Origin: Plotosus lineatus
Lineage: Eukaryota; Chordata; Actinopteri; Siluriformes; Plotosidae
Reading direction: 5' to 3'
DNA: 64,000 bases
Assembly (NCBI GenBank): GCA_024760905.1
Contig: CM045745.1
Location: 3,267,782 to 3,331,781, forward strand
The translations under genes and the position numbers were made by a program. Of the stretch, positions 59,884 to 64,000 are shown in pieces. Numbering within the stretch: the stretch's first letter is position 1; each line of letters opens with the position of its first letter. Below the pieces are notes generated by a model. It was given only the letters and a program-made list of their open reading frames with translations, was not told where the DNA came from and did not search any database.

Positions 59884-60894
59884 ATGCGAATCACAAGAAA
59901 GAATGACATACCGGATCGGTCGAGGCCCGGGTTAACAACGACCGCCATCAGTGCCGTCAACCAACAGGGTGCTGATGGAAATTGGACTACTGTTGGTCGA
60001 AGACGTCGAAGAAGGAGAGGCGGGAGGCGTGTCCGTTGCCAGAGAGAGAAGAGGAAAGGCATGAGCCTAGGACTGAAAGTAGGGACTTTGAATATTGGAA
60101 CTATGACAGGAAAAGGTAGAGAGCTGGCTGACATGATGCAGAGGAGGAAGGTGGACATACTGTGTGTTCAGGAGACCAGGTGGAAAGGTCGCAAGGCTAG
60201 AAGCATAGGAGCAGGGTTTAAGCTGTTTTATCACGGTGTGGATGGGAAGAGAAATGGAGTCGGAGTCATCTTGAAGGAGGAGTTTGCCAGGAATGTTCTA
60301 GAAGTGAAAAGAGTGTCAGACAGAGTGATGAGTCTCAAGTTAGAAATTAAAGGTGTGATGGTCAATGTTGTTAGTGCTTATGCCCCACAGACAGGATGTG
60401 AGCGAGAAGAGAAGGAGAGATTCTGGAGGGAGTTAGATGAAGTGATGCAGAGTACCACCAGAGGTGAAAGAGTGGTCATTGGGGCAGACTTCAATGGACA
60501 TGTTGGTGCAGGAAACAGAGGGGACGAGGAAGTGATGGGTAGGTTTGGTATCCAGGACAGGAACGCAGAAGGACAGATGTTGGTAGATTTTGCAAAAAGG
60601 ATGGAAATGGCTGTGGTGAATACTTTCTTCCAGAAGAGAGAGGAGCATAGGGTGACTTATAAAAGTGGAGGTAGGAGCACACAGGTAGACTACATCTTGT
60701 GCAGGCGATGTAATTTAAAGGAAGTCAGTGACTGCAAAGTAGTAGCGGGTGAGAGTGTTGCCAAACAGCATAGGATGGTGGTGTGCAGGATGATGCTGAT
60801 GGTGAGGAAGGTGAAGAAGGCAAAGGCAGAGCAGAAGACAAAGTGGTGGAAGTTGAAAAGGAAGAGTGTCGGGTTGTCTTCAAGGAGGAGTTGA
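59884..60894 (+). pseudogene. RTE copy C endonuclease, essentially complete
   Basis: Endonuclease motifs in order: [96 protein letters not shown], and a terminal His in VAKQHRMVV. The middle strand (VVSAYAPQTG) that is scrambled in copy A is intact. The frame fails after [10 protein letters not shown], where one A is missing from an A run. Confidence 0.92.
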
Positions 60895-61277
60895 AACAGG
60901 CTTTGGGTGGTCAGGAAGTGCTTCCAGATGACTGGACAACTACAGCGAATGTGATCAGGGACACAGGTAGGAGAATACTTGATGTGTCATCTGGAAGGAA
61001 AGTAGATAAGGAGACTTGGTGGTGGAATGAGGAAGTGCAGGAGTGTGTACAAAGGAAGAGATTAGCTAAGAAGAAGTGGGACATTGACAAAACCGAAGAG
61101 AGTAAACAGGAGTACAGGGAGACGCAGCGTAAGGCAAAGGTAGCAGTGTCAAAGGCCAAACAGAGCGCGTTTGATGACTTGTATGCTCGGTTGGAAAGTA
61201 AGGAGGAGAAAATGATTTATACAGGTTGGCACAGCAGAGAAATAGAGATGGGAAGGACGTGCAGCAAGTTAGATTGA
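60783..61277 (+). pseudogene. RTE copy C linker region
   Basis: After the frame change it reads [20 protein letters not shown], then [20 protein letters not shown] and AVSKAKQSAFDDLYARLE, the linker between endonuclease and RT. The first 25 or so codons overlap the previous frame and are not the real protein. Confidence 0.85.
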
Positions 61278-62419
61278 TAAAGGACAGAGAGGGAAATGTA
61301 TTGACTGATGACAGAAGTGTGCTGGGAAGATGGAAAGAGTACTTTGAAGATCTGATGAATGAGGAAAATGAGAGAGAAAAAAGAGTAGAAGAGGTGACTG
61401 TTGAGGACCAGGAAGTAGCAAAGATTAGTAAGGGTGAAGTGAGGAGGGCATTGAAGAGGATGAAGAATGGAAAGGCAGTTGGTCCTGATGACATACCGGT
61501 GGAGGTATGGAAGTGTCTAGGAGAGGTAGCAGTAGATTTTCTGACAAGAACATTTAACAAGGTCTTAGAGAGTGAGAGGATGCCAGAGGAATGGAGGAGA
61601 AGTGTGCTGGTGCCCATTTTTAAGAACAAGGGAGACGTGCAGAGTTGTGGCAACTACAGAGGGATAAAGTTGATGAGCCATACGATGAAGTTATGGGAAA
61701 GAATAGTGGAAGCTAGACTAAGGGCAGAAGTCAGCATTTGTGAACAACAGTTTGGTTTCATGCCCAGAAAGAGCACCACAGATGCAGTGTTTGCCTTGAG
61801 GATGTTAATGGAGAAGTACAGAGAAGGTCAGACGGAGCTGCATTGTGCCTTTGTGGATCTGGAGAAAGCATATGACAGGGTGCCGAGAGAAGAACTGTGG
61901 TATTGCATGAGGAAGTCTGGAGTGGCAGAGAAGTATGTTAGAGTGGTGCAGGACATGTATGGGAGATGTAAGACAGTGGTGAGGTGTGCTGTCGGTGTGA
62001 CAGAAGAGTTCAAGGTGGAGGTGGGACTGCATCAAGGGTCAGCTCTCAGCCCCTTCTTGTTCGCTATGGTGATGGACAGGCTGACAGACGAGGTTAGACA
62101 AGATTCCCCATGGACTATGATGTTTGCAGATGACATTGTAATCTGTAGTGAGAGCAGAGAACAAGTGCAGGAAAATCTAGAGAGGTGGAGGTATGCCCTG
62201 GAAAGGAGGGGAATGAAGATTAGCCTCAGTAAGACAGAATACATGTGCATGAATGCCAAGGACCAAAGAGGAACGGTGAGATTACAGGGAGCAGAGATAA
62301 GAAAGGTGGAGGATTTTAAGTACTTAGGCTCAACAATCCAGAGCAATGGAGAGTGTGGAAAAGAGGTCAAGAAGCGTGTGCAGGCAGGTTGGAATGGTTG
62401 GAGAAAAGTGTCCGTGTGA
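61226..62419 (+). pseudogene. RTE copy C reverse transcriptase
   Basis: All RT blocks are present: [55 protein letters not shown] (motif A with its Asp pattern), [20 protein letters not shown] (motif B), [17 protein letters not shown] (motif C) and [19 protein letters not shown] (thumb). The frame is lost at GWRKVS where one G is missing near 62414. Motif A here is FVDLEKAYD, against FVELEKAYD in copy A. Confidence 0.92.
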
Positions 62420-62877
62420 TGTGTGATAGGAGGGTATCGGCAAAAATGAAAGGAAAAGTGTACAAGACGGTGTTGAGGCCAACGATGCTGTATGGGTTAG
62501 AAACAGTGACCCTGGGGAAAAGACAGGAGTCAGAGTTGGAGGTAGCAGAGATGAAAATGTTGAGGTTCTCTTTGGGAGTAACGAGGATGGATAGGATTAG
62601 GAATGAGCACATCAGAGGGACAGCACATGTAAGACGTTTTGGAGACAAAGTCAGAGAGGCTAGATTGAGATGGTTTGGACATGTACAGAGGAGGGATAGT
62701 GAGTATATTGGTAATAGGATGCTGAGGCTGGAACTACCAGGCAAAAGGCCTAGAGGAAGACCAAAGAGACGATTCATGGATGTGGTGAAGGAAGACATGA
62801 AGGTCGTTGGTGTAAGAGAAGAAGATGCAAAGGATAGGGTGAGATGGAGGCAGATGATTCGCTGTGGCGACCCCTGA
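62353..62877 (+). pseudogene. RTE copy C C-terminal domain
   Basis: From [20 protein letters not shown] it continues [58 protein letters not shown] and [19 protein letters not shown], stopping at RWRQMIRCGDP. The stop codon overlaps the short conserved 3' end. Confidence 0.9.
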
Positions 62878-62924
62878 AGGGAAAAGCCGAAAGGAAAAGA
62901 AGAAGAAGTGGAGTTATTGAAAAA

Positions 62925-63545
62925 CTAGGTCTCAGAATAATGACGTCGTTAATGTACAAGTAGGATTTTGACACATTCGTGTTATTTATTAACAGATTTG
63001 TTTTGGTTCTTAAAAAACTCAGATTTAAACGGATGCCTGTGCAGTGAGAAACTACATCAGGATTAATATTTTTAAGCAAAAACAAACAAACAAAAAAAAA
63101 CAAAAACAAACAAAAAAAAAACCCCAAACAAAACCCCCCACCTGATATACTGAAAGGAATTATGTTTAAAGCCAAATTACTCCATACTAATTTAGCATTT
63201 AATGAAATCTTTGTTCTGTGATTCAGTTCTCAAATAAATCTCATACAGTTATAACAGCTATTAGTCTAAACATTACAACATAAAGTATTTGTTTTTGAAT
63301 ACAGACAGATTTTAATATAGGGTTTTGATTGAGATTACTTTTCAATAAATGCTGTTTTCCCCTTTAATAACATATTACTGTAATTACAATAGAAATACCG
63401 CCCTGAACCAGAAGAGGGCACCCTCGCTCAGTTGATTCTTTAGCTGCGGCACTTGTTTGTGTACACCCACTTTGCTTTCTCTTAATTAGTTTGTCTGTTG
63501 AAGAATTTAAAGTATTAAAGAGTTTTCTGCCTTTTGATGTGAATC
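62925..63545. other. Unassigned spacer
   Basis: AT-rich, with an A/C-rich stretch at 63078-63140; no feature supported. Confidence 0.4.
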
Positions 63546-63548
63546 ATA

Positions 63549-63899
63549 TTATACTGTCGTATTTGTACTGTTTATAATGTCTGGGTAGTGACTAGTGTGA
63601 TCCTCAAAACTTGAATGTTTGGTTATTTTCCTGTTAAATGGGCATTTGTTATGGCCTTGAATTTGTGCCTTTGACAATGTCCATGAAGCCTGAAAGGACA
63701 TAGACGTTTTTGGTAGAGCACGTTGATAACGTATTGGTGCCGTGTGGCTCATCTGTTTTATTCCTTGCTCTGACAGCTGAGATCTTTTGCTTGTGGCTGC
63801 TTCAAGTGCAGTCACAAAAGACATCTCAAAAAGGTAAAATGTGATAGGATGCTTTGTTTGTTTCTGTGAGTGTGAACTGTTAGCTTTGCTAGACTTCAC
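63549..63899 (-). other. Open frame of unknown nature
   Basis: This 116-codon minus-strand frame (FEMSFVTALEAATSKRSQLS and ALPKTSMSFQASWTLSKAQI) is fairly long for AT-rich spacer. On the opposite strand, CTTGCTCTGACAG|CTGAGATC with AAAAAG|GTAAAA at 63773-63832 would also fit a small exon. Neither protein is recognised. It may be chance. Confidence 0.2.
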
Positions 63900-63939
63900 A
63901 CTTTCCTCTATCCTGGGCAGTGTGCTTCTGAGCTGTCAT

Positions 63940-64000
63940 GCTTAATATTGATTAGGGCAACCATTGTAACTCTAGTTAAAAAGTCAGAAAATGAATGGCA
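63940..64000 (+). mobile_element. Possible SINE/L2 tail at window edge
   Basis: GATTAGGGCAACCATTG and AAAGTCAGAAAATGAATGG resemble the end of the L2-type tail. The body is not present. Confidence 0.35.

Larger units (their letters stand above)
59744..62908 (+). mobile_element. RTE-clade LINE, copy C (full length, best preserved)
   Basis: TGGAGTTATTGAA at 59731-59743 and 62909-62921 is an exact 13-bp target duplication. About 18 AT-rich bases precede the usual 5' start ATGCAGCCGTGAGGGGG (59764). The body parallels copy A almost base for base. It ends CGCTGTGGCGACCCCTGAAG, AAGCCGAAAGG and a short (AAG)n tail. Relative to copy A, single bases are missing near 60857, 61205 and 62414, which break one long coding region into four frames. 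Confidence 0.95.

Overview
This is a transposon-rich stretch of animal DNA, most likely from a teleost fish. The evidence is several Tc1-like and pogo/Tigger transposons, RTE and L2-type LINEs, tRNA-derived SINEs whose tails copy those LINEs, long (CA)n/(GA)n/(TA)n microsatellites, and two vertebrate genes with normal introns. No bacterial operon, CRISPR array or phage is present. The species cannot be named from the sequence.

Two host genes can be read, both on the minus strand. The main one is otulin, the Met1-linkage-specific (linear) deubiquitinase. Eight coding exons lie between 57220 (start) and 24176 (stop). Every junction keeps phase, giving 1338 coding bases including the stop, or 445 codons. 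The catalytic Cys, His and Asn and the HOIP-binding DLYRAA motif are all present. About 6.8 kb past its stop is coding exon 1 of ankh (17269-17364), the start of the ANK transmembrane transporter; the rest of ankh lies beyond the left edge. Human OTULIN and ANKH are also neighbours, so this is conserved synteny.

Layout. 1-8.3 kb: LINE 3' end, RTE copy A nested in a Tigger-type MITE, and an unclassified DNA transposon. 8.5-16.6 kb: a broken Tc1-like element, hAT fragments, a SINE and a hAT MITE. 17.2-18.8 kb: ankh exon 1 and its polypyrimidine-rich upstream region. 19-24 kb: SINEs and unassigned spacer. 24.2-57.2 kb: otulin, whose introns carry a nested Tigger MITE, a second RTE-type LINE broken by an L2-type LINE, a nearly complete Tigger transposon, an APE-type LINE between two MITE copies, a Tc1-like element, a hAT element containing RTE copy B, and a second Tc1-like element. 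57.5-64 kb: otulin upstream region, SINEs, RTE copy C and unassigned sequence.

The most interesting pattern is among the SINEs. One tRNA-like head and body is joined to three different 3' tails: RTE-type, L2-type and an unidentified third. The RTE-type tail carries pieces of both the 5' and 3' ends of the RTE element also present here in three long copies. This points to repeated tail exchange between SINEs and partner LINEs.
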